The position numbers were made by a program, and so were the translations under genes. From Anaerolineae bacterium (lineage in GTDB: Bacteria; Chloroflexota; Anaerolineae; J102): a stretch of 12,751 nt of DNA. Below, one piece after another: positions 5,999 to 12,331 of this stretch (positions are counted from its first letter, which is position 1; every line of letters begins with the position of its first letter). The notes below the pieces were generated by a model. The model searched no databases. It saw nothing but the letters and a program-made list of their open reading frames with translations, and had not been told where the DNA came from. The stretch lies in contig JALWDV010000338.1 in assembly GCA_027036755.1 (NCBI GenBank), positions 1 to 12,751 of the forward strand, written 5' to 3'.

Positions 5999-8230
5999 AT
6001 GACTTACCATCAACCTTACCGCTACGAAGTCGAAGTCGGGGGCAAAACCCTCGCGTTCGAAACTGGCGAGCTGGCCAAGCTGGCCGGCGGCGCTGTCACC
6101 GTTCATCTGGGCGGCGCTGTGATTCTGGCCACGGCCACGGCGTCCAAATCGCCCCGCGAGGGCATCGATTTCTTCCCCCTGAGCGTGGATTTCGAAGAGA
6201 AGATCTACGCCGCGGGCCGCATTCCCGGCAATTTCTTCCGTCGGGAGGGACGCCCGAGCACTCAGGCCATCCTCACCGCCCGTTTGGTGGATCGCCCCCT
6301 GCGCCCGCTCTTCCCCAAGGGCTTCCGCAACGATGTGCAGATCATCTGCACGGCCCTGAGCGCCGATGAGGAGAATCCCCTGGACATCATGGCCATCAAC
6401 GGCGCTTCCGCCGCGTTGATGATCTCCAATGTGCCCTGGGACGGCCCCGTGGGCGCGGTGCGCGTGGGCTACGTCAACGACGAGTTCGTCATCAACCCCA
6501 CTTATCCCGAGATGGAAAACAGCCTGCTGGACCTGCGTCTGGCTGGCACCCGCGAGGGCATTCTCATGGTCGAGGCGGGCGCCAACGAGCTGCCCGAGAG
6601 TATGATGCTGGAGGCTCTCAAGCTGGGCCACGAGGCCATGCAGCCCATCATCGATCTGCAATACAAGATGCGGGAAGAGCTGGGCAAAGAGAAGATGGTC
6701 GTGGAAGTGGTTCTGCCCGATGAGAATCTGGTGCAGGCCGTTGAGGAGCTGGTCTCTGACCGCATTATCGGGATTATGAAGGCCGGGCTTTCCAAAACCG
6801 CCCGCGGCGAGGCTCTGGATGAGCTGAAGGCCGAGATGCTGGAGAAGCTGGGCGAGGAATACGAGGATGAGAAGGCCCTGAAAGAGGCTTTCGAGGCCGC
6901 GGAGAAGAAGGTCATGCGCAAGCTCATCCTGGATGAGGGCATCCGCCCCGATGGCCGCGATCCCAAGACCATCCGCCCCATTTCCGCTGCCGTGAACATC
7001 TTGCCCCGCACCCACGGCTCGGGCCTGTTCACCCGCGGCGAGACTCAGGTGCTGACCGTGGCCACCCTGGGCACGCCCCGCGACGCCCAGACTCTGGACA
7101 ATCTCTCCCCCGAGGAGACCAAGCGCTACATCCATCATTACAACTTCCCGCCCTTCTCCACCGGCGAAACCTGGCCCATGCGCGGGCCCAAACGCCGCGA
7201 GATCGGGCATGGCGCTCTGGCCGAGCGGGCCCTGGAGCCGGTCATCCCGCCCCAGGATCAATTCCCCTACACCCTGCGCCTGGTTTCCGAGGCCCTGAGC
7301 TCCAACGGCTCCACCTCCATGGCGTCGGTGTGCGGCAGCACTCTGGCCCTGATGGATACGGGCGTGCCCATTTCGGCTCCCGTAGCGGGCATCGCCATGG
7401 GCCTCATCAGCGAGGGCGACGTCACCACCGACGAGGGTCGCTACGTGGTGCTCTCCGACATCCAGGGCATGGAGGATCACCTGGGCGATATGGATTTCAA
7501 GGTGGCGGGCACCGAGAAGGGCATCACCGCCTTGCAAATGGATATCAAAATCAAGGGGCTCAGCTACGAGCTGCTGGAGACCGCTCTGGAGCAGGCCCGG
7601 GAAGGCCGCAACTTCATCATGGGCAAGATGCTGGAAGTCATCTCCGAGCCCCGGCCCGAGCTTTCGCCCAACGCCCCCCGCATCATCACCATTCACATCG
7701 ACCCTGAGAAGATCGGCAAGGTCATCGGCCCGGGCGGCAAGATGATCCGCCGCATCCAGACCGATTACGATGTGAAGATCGACATCGACGAGGATGGCAC
7801 CGTGTACATCGCGGGCGGCCTGGGCGCAGAGACGGCCCGGGATGAGATCGAGATGATGACCAAAGAGGTGGAGCCGGGCCAGATTTACACCGGCAAGGTC
7901 GTGCGCGTCGAGCCTTACGGCGCTTTCGTCGAGATTTTGCCGGGCGTGGATGGCATGGTGCACATCTCTCAGTTGGCCGATTATCGCGTGCCCAACGTGG
8001 AGGACGTGGTCAAACTGGGCGACGACCTGATGGTCATGGTCATCGACGTGGACCCCAATGGCAAGATCCGCCTCAGCCGTCAGGCCGTGCTGGAAGGCTG
8101 GACTGCGGAAGAGGCCCGAGAGAAGGACAAGAAGGGCGGCGGTCGCGGGGGCAATCGCGGCGGTCGGGATCGCGGCGGCCGCGATCGTCGTGGCGGGCGA
8201 GATCGCCGCGGCGGCAAGCCTCGCCGCTAA
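5999..8230 (+). CDS. pnp: Polyribonucleotide nucleotidyltransferase (PNPase)
   Basis: This 743-residue protein is the 3'-to-5' phosphorolytic exoribonuclease of RNA turnover, normally a trimeric ring and a degradosome partner. The order is complete: first RNase PH domain (FFRREGRPSTQAILTARLVD), an all-helical linker rich in Glu/Lys (about 240-310), then the second, catalytic RNase PH domain with GSGLFTRGETQ, FPPFSTGETWPMRGPKRREI, SSNGSTSMASVCGSTLALMD and the catalytic DHLGDMDFKVAGT. A KH domain follows (about 555-615, with GKVIGPGGKMI), then an S1 domain (about 622-692, GKVVRVEPYGAFVEILPGVD). The last 35 residues are an RGG/GGRDR tail, likely an added RNA-binding surface. ATG start with GAAGGAG four bases upstream. 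Transcription ends at the strong terminator at 8250-8292. Confidence 0.98.
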   Translation: MTYHQPYRYEVEVGGKTLAFETGELAKLAGGAVTVHLGGAVILATATASKSPREGIDFFPLSVDFEEKIYAAGRIPGNFFRREGRPSTQAILTARLVDRPLRPLFPKGFRNDVQIICTALSADEENPLDIMAINGASAALMISNVPWDGPVGAVRVGYVNDEFVINPTYPEMENSLLDLRLAGTREGILMVEAGANELPESMMLEALKLGHEAMQPIIDLQYKMREELGKEKMVVEVVLPDENLVQAVEELVSDRIIGIMKAGLSKTARGEALDELKAEMLEKLGEEYEDEKALKEAFEAAEKKVMRKLILDEGIRPDGRDPKTIRPISAAVNILPRTHGSGLFTRGETQVLTVATLGTPRDAQTLDNLSPEETKRYIHHYNFPPFSTGETWPMRGPKRREIGHGALAERALEPVIPPQDQFPYTLRLVSEALSSNGSTSMASVCGSTLALMDTGVPISAPVAGIAMGLISEGDVTTDEGRYVVLSDIQGMEDHLGDMDFKVAGTEKGITALQMDIKIKGLSYELLETALEQAREGRNFIMGKMLEVISEPRPELSPNAPRIITIHIDPEKIGKVIGPGGKMIRRIQTDYDVKIDIDEDGTVYIAGGLGAETARDEIEMMTKEVEPGQIYTGKVVRVEPYGAFVEILPGVDGMVHISQLADYRVPNVEDVVKLGDDLMVMVIDVDPNGKIRLSRQAVLEGWTAEEAREKDKKGGGRGGNRGGRDRGGRDRRGGRDRRGGKPRR

Positions 8231-8249
8231 ATCGGCTTACATTGAACAT

Positions 8250-8292
8250 AAAAAGGGCAGCCCCTCGCATGAGCAGGCTGCCTTTTTGTTTT
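8250..8292 (+). terminator. Strong intrinsic terminator of rpsO-pnp
   Basis: GGCAGCC (8256-8262) pairs with GGCTGCC (8276-8282), extended by A5 upstream against TTTTT downstream with one extra G, and followed by TTTTTGTTTT. It lies 20 bases after the pnp stop. Confidence 0.9.
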
Positions 8293-8301
8293 ATCCGTAT
8301 A

Positions 8302-8500
8302 GATTTTGGGGCATGGTTCAGATCGTCCTCCCCGCATCTTTACAATTTCAATAGGATCAACGCCTGGCAAAGCACGTCAAACGTAAAGCGTCAAACGTCA
8401 AAACGTGGCGAAACAGGCTCTTTTTGACGTTTGACGGATGACGTTTGACGGAGAAATTGTAAAGATCGTTCTGGATGAGAATGAACCATGCCGATTTTGG
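8302..8500. mobile_element. MITE-like element (183 bp) with 8-bp target duplication
   Basis: GGCATGGTTCA (8310-8320) and TGAACCATGCC (8482-8492) are perfect 11-bp terminal inverted repeats. Flush outside them is the same octamer, GATTTTGG (8302-8309 and 8493-8500), a target-site duplication. A second perfect 14-bp pair, ATCTTTACAATTTC (8336-8349) and its inverse at 8453-8466, sits exactly 15 bases inside each end. A third inverted pair fills the core (8375-8403 and 8422-8450). There is no coding capacity. GG ends with an 8-bp duplication occur in several insertion-sequence families, so I do not assign one. The right duplication abuts the stop codon of the endonuclease gene. Confidence 0.82.
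8375..8450. repeat. CGTCAAA-unit imperfect palindrome in the MITE core
   Basis: The arms 8375-8403 and 8422-8450 are inverted copies matching at 25 of 29 positions, with the mismatches confined to one 4-base block and an 18-base loop. Each arm is made of CGTCAAACGT-type units. This is the same style as the TATTGG palindrome at 1468-1541, with a different unit. Confidence 0.75.
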
Positions 8501-8992
8501 TTACGATTCGGCCTGGTAAATGAGTTGACCGACTTCGGCTACGAATTTCAGTGGTATTTTGGGATTATTGATATCCCGCCCCTCTCTCGCGTACCAGGTC
8601 TCTTCCCATTTTGCAAAATAGGGCTCTAATTCATCGGGCGTCAATTTGTAGATTGCGAGCAATTCGATGCCATCGTAAACAGCGAAAATCCAATCGACCT
8701 GGCGATATTTTTCGATAATGCCTGGATTCATGTGATGATGCGTTGAGAAGCTTTTGGTTAATGCGATGTTGACTGATTTCAGCTCATACTCTCTACCTTC
8801 TTCATCGATTGCATCATTTCCTTCTCTACCCTTCAGGACTTTCAAACCTGTGATGAGGATGACTTGAAGGAGTTTTCCGCCGTTGTCCTGGAAAATATCA
8901 TTGATGCCATGTTTGGAAGCGAGTTCCTGATATTTACGAATATAAGGAAACAGTTCGTCCAGTAAAGCTTTATCAGGATGCGGTTTCATCAT
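8501..8992 (-). CDS. PvuII-type type II restriction endonuclease
   Basis: This 163-residue protein is close to R.PvuII (157 residues), a homodimer that cuts CAG^CTG. Conservation covers the length: KHGINDIFQDNGGKLLQV, the catalytic segment GREGNDAIDEEGREYELKS with Asp60, Glu70 and Lys72 (D58, E68, K70 in PvuII, offset by two), the FSTHHHMNP loop with the DNA-contacting histidines, KYRQVDWIFAVYDGI, and DINNPKIPLKFV. All residues known to matter in PvuII appear to be present, so an active enzyme with CAGCTG specificity is expected, but that is inference. Two adjacent ATGs serve as start; AGGAAGG lies upstream of the first. The gene overlaps the controller gene by 20 bp, as in known C-R operons. 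Base composition is visibly more AT-rich than in the flanking genes, which points to horizontal transfer. Confidence 0.93.
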   Translation of the reverse strand: MMKPHPDKALLDELFPYIRKYQELASKHGINDIFQDNGGKLLQVILITGLKVLKGREGNDAIDEEGREYELKSVNIALTKSFSTHHHMNPGIIEKYRQVDWIFAVYDGIELLAIYKLTPDELEPYFAKWEETWYAREGRDINNPKIPLKFVAEVGQLIYQAES

Positions 8993-9215
8993 CGCCTTCC
9001 TGCAATAATTCTACGAGTTCGCGATTGAGGGCGCGGGCCAATCGTTCCATGTTGTCAATGGAGATATTGCGTTCGCCTCGCTCGACTGAGCCCACGTATG
9101 TGCGGTGGAGGCCCGAAAGGTCAGCTAGCGCCTCCTGCGACAATCCTTGCGAGAGCCGGAATTTTCGGAGATTGCGAGCGAAAAGTTGCCGCGCCGTCAG
9201 TTTTTGATGTATCAT
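8973..9215 (-). CDS. Restriction-modification controller protein (C protein, HTH)
   Basis: This 80-residue protein is a helix-turn-helix regulator of the C.PvuII/C.AhdI/C.Esp1396I type. The XRE-like HTH covers about residues 26-47 (LSQEALADLSGLHRTYVGSV), followed by the family's ERGERNISIDNMERLARAL. C proteins bind as dimers to paired C-boxes, activate their own gene and the overlapping endonuclease gene after a delay, and repress at high dose, so the methyltransferase protects the DNA first. Two C-boxes lie just upstream (9238-9263). No ribosome-binding site precedes the ATG. A TACTCT hexamer ends six bases before it, which would put the transcription start on the A of the ATG, so the mRNA is probably leaderless, as reported for several C genes. 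Confidence 0.92.
   Translation of the reverse strand: MIHQKLTARQLFARNLRKFRLSQGLSQEALADLSGLHRTYVGSVERGERNISIDNMERLARALNRELVELLQEGDDETAS
9186..9215 (+). promoter_or_regulatory. Candidate promoter of the methyltransferase gene
   Basis: TTGCCG (9186-9191) and TATCAT (9210-9215) are 18 bases apart on the plus strand, inside the 5' end of the divergent C gene; the -10 covers the C start codon. Transcription would start near 9222, giving a leader of about 11 bases with a weak AAGAG before the ATG at 9233. This is a sequence match only. Confidence 0.4.
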
Positions 9216-9232
9216 GTGACAAGAGTAGCGGA

Positions 9233-10297
9233 ATGATGACGATAAATCTACAGACTATGAGTAGCAATCCTATGTTTTTTCCTGATCACTTCCTGCCCGG
9301 CATCCCTTATTTATACTCAACGCGTTTGGGGGCTGCATATTTGGGGGACGCACTGACGCTACTTCGGAAATTGCCCGATGAAAGCATCGATCTCGTTGTA
9401 ACCAGTCCGCCCTTCGCCCTGCAACGCAAAAAAGAGTATGGGAATAAGGATCAAGCGGACTATGTGGATTGGCTGCTTGATTTCACTCTGGAAGTGCAGC
9501 GCGTGATCAAACCGAATGGAAGTTTTGTCATCGACCTGGGGGGTGCTTATCAAAAAGGACGCCCCGTTCGCTCTTTGTACAATTATCGGGTGTTGCTTCG
9601 ATTATGTGATGAGCAAGGATGGCGTTTGGCTGAAGAATTTTTTTGGTTTAACCCCTCGAAGTTGCCGTCACCGATTGAGTGGGTCAATAAACGAAAGATA
9701 CGCGTCAAGGATTCCGTCAATACGGTGTGGTGGCTATCTAAATCTGACTTTCCCAAGGCCGATGTTTCGAATGTGTTGGCGCCATACTCGGCGCGGATGA
9801 AGAAACTGCTGGAAAACAGCTCAAAGTATTATTCTCCCAAAGAGCGCCCCTCTGGTCACAATATCAGTGATCGATTTGCAACTGACAATGGAGGCGCTAT
9901 TCCTCCCAATTTGTTACAAATTCCCAATACTGAAAGCAATTCGCAATATCTGCGATTTTGTAAAGCTGCGGGTATCAAGGGGCATCCTGCGCGGTTTCCG
10001 CAAAAACTGCCTGAATTTTTCATCAAATTCCTGACAGAGCCAGGCGATGTCGTTTTGGATATTTTTGCAGGCTCCAATACAACGGGAGTCGTCGCAGAGC
10101 GTTTGGGGAGGAGATGGCTCGCTTTTGAGAAAGAACGTTCATATCTGGCCGCTTCCGCTTTTCGGTTTTTACCCCAGGGAGACAGCCATTCGGCCCCGTT
10201 GATTTATCAGCAACTCCTTGAAAACCAGGGAAAGACGCTGGTTTCAGCCCCTGTTCAGTTGCAGATGTTCGAAGAAAGAGAACGCTATGAAGTATGA
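9233..10297 (+). CDS. PvuII-type N4-cytosine DNA methyltransferase
   Basis: This is a 354-residue beta-class amino-methyltransferase. The catalytic motif IV comes first (LVVTSPPFAL, about residues 54-63) and the AdoMet-binding motif I is near the C-terminus (LDIFAGSNTTGVVAERLG, from about 275), preceded by GHPARFPQKLPEFFIKFL. TSPPF is a form used by N4-cytosine enzymes. Paired with the PvuII-like nuclease, it should protect CAGCTG. The start is uncertain: in-frame ATGs stand at 9233, 9236, 9257 and 9272. The 9272 start gives 341 residues, nearest to M.PvuII (336). I give 9233 because a weak AAGAG and a candidate promoter precede it. A still longer frame from 9098 would run antisense through the C gene and is rejected. 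Divergent to C-R and ended by the terminator at 10309-10349. Confidence 0.9.
   Translation: MMTINLQTMSSNPMFFPDHFLPGIPYLYSTRLGAAYLGDALTLLRKLPDESIDLVVTSPPFALQRKKEYGNKDQADYVDWLLDFTLEVQRVIKPNGSFVIDLGGAYQKGRPVRSLYNYRVLLRLCDEQGWRLAEEFFWFNPSKLPSPIEWVNKRKIRVKDSVNTVWWLSKSDFPKADVSNVLAPYSARMKKLLENSSKYYSPKERPSGHNISDRFATDNGGAIPPNLLQIPNTESNSQYLRFCKAAGIKGHPARFPQKLPEFFIKFLTEPGDVVLDIFAGSNTTGVVAERLGRRWLAFEKERSYLAASAFRFLPQGDSHSAPLIYQQLLENQGKTLVSAPVQLQMFEERERYEV
9238..9263 (-). promoter_or_regulatory. C-box operator of the restriction-modification system
   Basis: Read on the C-gene strand, TACTCATAGTC and GATTTATCGTC are two 11-bp boxes separated by TGTA. This reproduces the known C-box pattern of two GACTNNNAGTC-like boxes around a 4-bp spacer, with the central TAT-type core. 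The proximal box ends 22 bases before the C start codon, a suitable place to recruit RNA polymerase to the candidate -10 at 9222-9227. The operator also lies just downstream of the candidate methyltransferase promoter and overlaps the first codons of that gene. Confidence 0.7.
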
Positions 10298-10308
10298 TGG
10301 GAGCGAAT

Positions 10309-10349
10309 AAAAAGCCGCCAGGAATTTGACGCTTTCCTGACGGCTTTTT
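10309..10349. terminator. Bidirectional intrinsic terminator
   Basis: AAAAAGCCGCCAGGAA (10309-10324) and TTCCTGACGGCTTTTT (10334-10349) form a 16-bp stem with one mismatch. T5 ends the plus strand copy and A5 begins it, so it can stop the methyltransferase transcript from the left and the thioredoxin transcript from the right. Confidence 0.88.
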
Positions 10350-10371
10350 CGCGAACTCTTTGTGTGGGCTG

Positions 10372-11157
10372 CTATCGGAGATGTTGCATGACCCGTTGGC
10401 GCAGCGCCGGCGCGGGCAACGCCCCCACGATCTGATCCACCACGCGGCCATTTTTGAAGACCAGCAACGTGGGGATGCTCATAATGCCGTAGCGGGACGC
10501 GGTGCGGGGATTTTCATCCACGTTCAGCTTGCCCACCAGCAGCTTGCCCGAGAACTCTTTTGCCAGAGCCTCCACCGTGGGCGCGATCATGTGGCAGGGC
10601 CCGCACCATTGCGCCCAGAAATCCACCAGCACGGGCGTGTCCGCGTGCATCACCATCTGGTCGAAGGTGGCGTCGGTGAGATGCACGGGATGATCATAAG
10701 TCCTGGTTGCCGCGCCTGCGCCCGCGGGCCGGGAGCCGCCGTTGCGATGCGGGGGCGGCGGGGAAGAGGTGGGCCGGGAGGAGGTCAGCGAGATGCCCGG
10801 GCCCGAGGGGATGGCCGGGCGCGCGCCGCCGCGGATCAGATAATCGGCCCAGCGCCGCAGATCATTTTCGCTGATGGCTCCGCCCGCCACGGCTTCGGAG
10901 CGGCCGTTTTTGATGAAAACGACGCCAGGCAGCGTCGAGATGTTGAAGCGCTTGAGCAGGTCTTTTTCGCTGCCGGCGTCCACTTTCGCCACCAGCAGCC
11001 TGCCCGCGTAATCCCGGGCCAGACGCTCCAGCGCGGGATTGAGTTGATCGCAGGGCGGGCAGTTATTTCGCCAGAAAACCAGAACAACCGGCAGCCCAGC
11101 GTTGATGACGCGATGGATGCTGTGTTGGTTGGTGTGGATAGGGGTGTCGAATGGCAT
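10372..11157 (-). CDS. Tandem thioredoxin-domain protein
   Basis: This 261-residue protein has two thioredoxin folds. The first (about 1-105) has a non-standard active site, FWRNNCPPCDQL, with Cys33 and Cys36, and a cis-proline at STLPG (Pro77). The second (about 155-261) has the classical WCGPC site in FWAQWCGPCHMIAPTVEAL (Cys185, Cys188) with its cis-proline in SIPT. A low-complexity Ser/Pro/Arg/Gly linker joins them (PSGPGISLTSSRPTSSPPPP). No signal peptide is present, so it is probably cytosolic. It is a predicted dithiol-disulfide oxidoreductase; the two sites should differ in redox potential. The start is the ATG at 11157, because AAGGAGG lies 9 bases upstream; the longer frame to 11334 runs antisense-like through the neighbouring gene. 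It lies 28 bp after the phosphatidyltransferase-like gene, likely one operon. Confidence 0.9.
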   Translation of the reverse strand: MPFDTPIHTNQHSIHRVINAGLPVVLVFWRNNCPPCDQLNPALERLARDYAGRLLVAKVDAGSEKDLLKRFNISTLPGVVFIKNGRSEAVAGGAISENDLRRWADYLIRGGARPAIPSGPGISLTSSRPTSSPPPPHRNGGSRPAGAGAATRTYDHPVHLTDATFDQMVMHADTPVLVDFWAQWCGPCHMIAPTVEALAKEFSGKLLVGKLNVDENPRTASRYGIMSIPTLLVFKNGRVVDQIVGALPAPALRQRVMQHLR

Positions 11158-11185
11158 GAAGTATCGCCTCCTTTCTAACAGTTGT

Positions 11186-11755
11186 TTACTCCTCATCAAG
11201 GAAGTTTCGTTTGAGATGAAAAAGACAGGCCACTTCATCGAACCAGCGGGGGATGTCGCGACGCACGCGCTCTCGATGCACATAGGCCAAAATGACAAGC
11301 CAGAAGAGCAGCGGCAGCAGATACATCGGCGCATGTTGCAGCACGATGCTCAACGCCATGATGTCGATGCCCCGCATGAAAAGCGCCAGCACGGCCTTGC
11401 GTCGAAACCAGAGGGTGAAAGCCAGCGTAATGGCAGTGTAACCCGACACAAAGACGGGGGACAGAAAGCCCGCCATCGCAGCGTAGATGAATTCCACCCA
11501 GGTGAGCGTGACATCCAGCGGATAGTCGAAAGAGCCCAGTTTTGTGGGGCAAGGACTGCGTCGGGCCAGGGGCCCGTCGAGACTGTCGCTAATCCACCCG
11601 GCGGAAGCCAGCAGAACCACCGTCGTCAGCGCAACGCGGCCATCCGTCCAGCCTAGCCAGAGGATGGCCGCCGCCACGCCCAGACGGAAGACGCTGAGCG
11701 CATCGGCCAGCAGAGCTGTCAGACAATACCGGTGAGCAGGGCGGGCGGAATCCAT
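11186..11755 (-). CDS. CDP-alcohol phosphatidyltransferase-like membrane protein
   Basis: This is a 189-residue integral membrane protein with several hydrophobic helices (for example SVFRLGVAAAILWLGW, ALTTVVLLASAGW and YLLPLLFWLVILAYV). It carries a CDP-alcohol phosphatidyltransferase motif, DSLDGPLAR, then eight residues, then GSFDYPLD. The family moves a phospho-alcohol between CMP and a second alcohol in phospholipid synthesis. The canonical pattern is D-xx-DG-xx-AR-x8-G-xxx-D-xxx-D; here only two residues separate Gly from the third Asp, so it belongs to a divergent branch or has altered activity. The substrate is unknown. The ATG at 11755 is chosen; a longer TTG-started frame (to 11824) begins inside the hairpin of the hsp20 terminator. 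No good ribosome-binding site precedes 11755, so the start is moderately uncertain. Confidence 0.72.
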   Translation of the reverse strand: MDSARPAHRYCLTALLADALSVFRLGVAAAILWLGWTDGRVALTTVVLLASAGWISDSLDGPLARRSPCPTKLGSFDYPLDVTLTWVEFIYAAMAGFLSPVFVSGYTAITLAFTLWFRRKAVLALFMRGIDIMALSIVLQHAPMYLLPLLFWLVILAYVHRERVRRDIPRWFDEVACLFHLKRNFLDEE

Positions 11756-11794
11756 GATCGCAACAGAGTGTTTCAATCGTACACGCTTTTCGGG

Positions 11795-11838
11795 CAAAAA
11801 GAAAGGGCGGAGTTTGCCGTGCAAATGCTCCGCCCCTT
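11795..11838 (-). terminator. Intrinsic terminator of the hsp20 gene
   Basis: On the plus strand GGGCGGAG (11805-11812) and CTCCGCCC (11828-11835) form the outer stem and TTTGC/GCAAA (11813-11825) the inner stem. On the minus strand the hairpin is followed by a CTTTCTTTTT run, as needed to end transcription 20-60 bases after the hsp20 stop. Confidence 0.85.
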
Positions 11839-11857
11839 CGATGTCCTGGAAGGCGCC

Positions 11858-12331
11858 TCAATCAACCTTGCTTGATTCACCTTCGATCATCTTGTGCGTG
11901 TGAACTTCGATTTTGCGAGGCTTCACCTCTTCCGCTTTGGGAATGTTCAGAGTCAGCACGCCGTTTTCATAGACTGCATCCACCGCATCTGCGTTCACTG
12001 TGGTGGGCAGCGTGATGGACCGAGAGAATGTGCCGTATCGCCGCTCTTGCAGATGATACCGGGCGTTTTCGATCTCCTTCTCGGCCTTGATTTCGGCCTT
12101 GATGGTCAGCACGTTCTCGGTGATGCTGATGTCGATGTCATCGGGATTGACGCCAGGCAGAGAAGCCTTGACGATGAAAGCGTCCTCGGTTTCACCGACA
12201 TCCAGCGGCAGCATCCAGATGCTGTCTTCGGATGCAACGGGCAAATTGCGGGTCTCGTTCAACAGGCGATCCATGGTGGCGCGCAATTCGGCCATTTCGC
12301 GGAAGGGATCCCAGCGACGAACCAGAGTCAT
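11858..12331 (-). CDS. Hsp20 family small heat-shock protein
   Basis: This is a 157-residue ATP-independent holdase chaperone, forming oligomers that bind unfolding proteins. The N-terminal arm (LVRRWDPFREMAELRATMDR) is typical of the bacterial class A group. The alpha-crystallin domain covers about residues 40-140: DVGETEDAFIVKASLPGVNP, the NVLTIKAEI strand, YGTFSRSITLP, and the diagnostic NGVLTLNIPK near the end. The short C-terminal extension contains KIEV, an I-x-V version of the oligomerising I-x-I motif. ATG start with GGAGG seven bases upstream. It is a single-gene unit with its own terminator. I see no CIRCE (TTAGCACTC-N9-GAGTGCTAA) element upstream, so HrcA control is not supported. 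Confidence 0.96.
   Translation of the reverse strand: MTLVRRWDPFREMAELRATMDRLLNETRNLPVASEDSIWMLPLDVGETEDAFIVKASLPGVNPDDIDISITENVLTIKAEIKAEKEIENARYHLQERRYGTFSRSITLPTTVNADAVDAVYENGVLTLNIPKAEEVKPRKIEVHTHKMIEGESSKVD

Noticed and set aside
5690..7963. 757-residue open frame antisense to pnp
   Set aside because: It lies opposite a clear PNPase gene, is rich in Gly/His/Ala/Leu as expected from the complement of GC-rich codons, and shows no recognisable domain.
9098..9232. N-terminal extension of the methyltransferase
   Set aside because: It would run antisense through most of the C gene, has no family similarity (MCGGGPKGQ...), and makes the protein about 60 residues longer than M.PvuII.
10360..11178. 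272-residue plus-strand frame opposite the thioredoxin gene
   Set aside because: It is a shadow of a well-supported minus-strand gene with two active sites; the translation is low-complexity His/Arg/Gly.
11158..11334. Longer start for the tandem thioredoxin protein
   Set aside because: The added 59 residues overlap the 3' end of the upstream gene, are Cys/Arg-rich noise, and bypass a strong AAGGAGG site before 11157.
11756..11824. TTG-started extension of the phosphatidyltransferase-like protein
   Set aside because: It begins in the loop of the hsp20 intrinsic terminator and adds non-conserved residues.
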